From: an uncultured Lachnospiraceae bacterium
GTDB taxonomy: Bacteria; Bacillota; Clostridia; Lachnospirales; Lachnospiraceae
Assembly (NCBI GenBank): GCA_948473115.1
Contig: CAOKWI010000002.1
Span: forward strand, 62,001 to 126,000
Direction: 5' to 3'
DNA: 64,000 nucleotides
Program-made: the position numbers and the translations under genes
Part shown: positions 62,719 to 64,000 of the stretch, one piece after another
Layout: each line of letters begins with the position of its first letter
Numbering within the stretch: position 1 is the stretch's first letter
Notes under the pieces: model-generated
What the model saw: the letters and a program-made list of their open reading frames with translations, nothing else
What the model was told of the DNA's origin: nothing
The model's database searches: none

Positions 62719-63891
62719 TTCCCATATCGGCTCTATACAGATGTTCAGATCCACCTCGGAGCTGATGCCCGCCACTTTTCCATGGGGAGTATACTGCCAT
62801 ACCTTATATTCATATGGATAATACAGTGTCTCACTGTAAGAAGCAAACCACTTATCGTAATCTTCCAGGGCCGACACGTCAATCTTCAGGGCGCCCATCT
62901 CCGTGTTGTGATAGATCATGGGCTTATAGCCTGCGGCCTCGATGGTCTGGCAGAACAGCAGCGCCAGGTTTGTTCTCTCCTCGGGGGTGATATGATTCAT
63001 ACGCCCGTTAGCCCCTGACACCAGCTCCACATCAAAGACAATGGGGCATTCCAGCTGATAAGGCGCGACCTTCTGCAAAACCAGGTTCGCCTCCTCCAGG
63101 ACCTCCTCCTCGGTGATCGCCTGGCTGTAAATGTAAACGCCGGTCTTGATGCCTGCCGCCTGGGCGCCCTGCACATTCTGGTCAAAGTAGCTGTCCTCCT
63201 CCATCTTGCCTGTTCCATAGCCGCGGTACGCCACACGGACAAAGGCAAACTCCACGCCGTCCTGGGCCACCTTAGCCCAGTCAATATTGCCCTGGTGCCT
63301 GGACACGTCAATCCCCTTATGGGAGATCACCTGGTCGCCGGACATATACTGGATCTCGCCGCTCTCCAGCAGATTCACATTCTCCTGCACCAGCTGGCTC
63401 TGCTTCAATCCCCTGTTAATCGGTACAAAGTAATACTGCCCGCCGCTTGCCACCAGCAGTTCCTCCGGAAACAGGGGACGCAGGGTTTCCAGCATCGTCT
63501 GCCCGTCGGAAAGGCCGGTGCGGATTGTATTCAGCACTCCCTCATGGGCCTGCTCCTCCGCATTGCGGACCGCTTCCTCCATCCTGGTCGCGGCAAGCGA
63601 CTCTGCCTCCAGCGCCCTGGCCTCCGCCTCGGACACCGCACGGGCCACCTGTAGGTCCAGTTCCTCCTGGGTGTAGACAACGGTTCCCCCCAGTACCTCC
63701 ACCGCCCCGTCCTCCGCGTTTTCTTCCGTAATTTTCAGGTACAGCGCCGTCCCGCAGTACATAATGACCACCAGCACCACAAGGGTACATAGCATGACCA
63801 TTACCAGTTTTATCCTGTTCTGGCGCTTCCGCGCCCGCCGCCATTTATTTTCACGCATGGATTCTTCATTGATATCCTGCTCTCTCTTCAT
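62716..63891 (-). CDS. GH25 family lysozyme-like protein, membrane anchored
   Basis: 391 residues from ATG at 63891 (MKREQDINEE), with GGGAGA six bases upstream. A basic cytosolic stretch and one helix (VMVMLCTLVVLVVIMYCG) anchor the protein. A coiled-coil region (about 75-120) follows, then the GH25 domain with GIDVSRHQGNIDW, FAFVRVAYRG, GVYIYSQAI and catalytic FDVE. It cleaves peptidoglycan glycan strands at the cell surface. Confidence 0.93.
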   Translation of the reverse strand: MKREQDINEESMRENKWRRARKRQNRIKLVMVMLCTLVVLVVIMYCGTALYLKITEENAEDGAVEVLGGTVVYTQEELDLQVARAVSEAEARALEAESLAATRMEEAVRNAEEQAHEGVLNTIRTGLSDGQTMLETLRPLFPEELLVASGGQYYFVPINRGLKQSQLVQENVNLLESGEIQYMSGDQVISHKGIDVSRHQGNIDWAKVAQDGVEFAFVRVAYRGYGTGKMEEDSYFDQNVQGAQAAGIKTGVYIYSQAITEEEVLEEANLVLQKVAPYQLECPIVFDVELVSGANGRMNHITPEERTNLALLFCQTIEAAGYKPMIYHNTEMGALKIDVSALEDYDKWFASYSETLYYPYEYKVWQYTPHGKVAGISSEVDLNICIEPIWE

Positions 63892-64000
63892 AAGTATTCT
63901 CCCTCGCCTGTCCCTATGCAATATTTCCTACCTTTCTATATTAAATGAATTTGTCAAAGAAGGGAAGCGGAAAATATTAGTTTTTTATTAAAATTCATCC

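Noticed and set aside
63922-63960. Promoter for the GH25 gene
   Set aside because: TTGACA is present on the minus strand, but no -10 box at 16-18 bp was found.

Overview
The window looks like a chromosomal segment of a spore-forming Firmicute, most likely a gut Lachnospiraceae or related Clostridia. The evidence is spoVA germination genes, Gram-positive ribosome binding sites (AGGAGG type), lipoprotein signal peptides, a clostridial style of pectin glycosidases without signal peptides, and a Bacillus-type PurF with iron-sulfur cysteines. Most genes are on the minus strand. The species call is inference from gene content only. No rRNA, tRNA or CRISPR array was seen.

Layout. 1-7 kb: 5' part of a P-type calcium ATPase, a pair of AT-richer ABC exporters (one carrying a 33-residue in-frame palindromic insertion), an XRE-receiver fusion regulator and a PhnB-like protein. 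7-19 kb: oligopeptide ABC transporter (oppDF fusion, oppC, oppB, oppA), two aspartoacylase-like proteins (one with lost metal ligands), a transglutaminase-like enzyme, an alpha-E protein, a circularly permuted ATP-grasp enzyme, and purF behind a promoter plus terminator-like leader. The ATP-grasp/alpha-E/transglutaminase/aspartoacylase set looks like a peptide-ligase and processing system, possibly linked to the peptide importer. 19-32 kb: chemoreceptor, folD, membrane-anchored trypsin-like protease, a 70-bp tandem repeat, a heterodimeric ABC exporter with one degenerate ATP site, a pectinesterase and two ankyrin proteins.

32-45 kb (mainly plus strand): a GNAT protein, a 510-residue protein of unknown class that may belong to a mobile element, and a regulatory locus. 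That locus has a double-XRE/TPR regulator, small secreted proteins, shared operator-like sites and a tandem duplication of [promoter, small Cys protein, large solute-binding lipoprotein], in which the second small gene is a remnant. A YjbR-DUF3795 fusion with a Cys-rich tandem repeat and a WYL regulator follow. 45-53.5 kb: an intact IS1182-type element, an AlbA/Schlafen-type protein and an AT-rich three-gene ABC-3C (Lamassu-like) defence system: nuclease, middle component, SMC ATPase. 53.6-55.4 kb: spoVAC, spoVAA and spoVAB in unusual order, with spoVAD/AE absent. 55.6-64 kb: pectin/arabinan glycosidases (GH28, a GH106-like barrel protein, GH127) and a GH25 lysozyme.

The window is rich in small non-coding repeats. 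One MITE-like family (three copies) has 7-8-bp target duplications and always sits at the stop codon of a gene. Other families are a stem-loop repeat of about 200 bp (three copies), a 70-bp unit, a repeat that supplies the last codons of an ABC transporter, and short in-frame minisatellites that lengthen linkers in several proteins.
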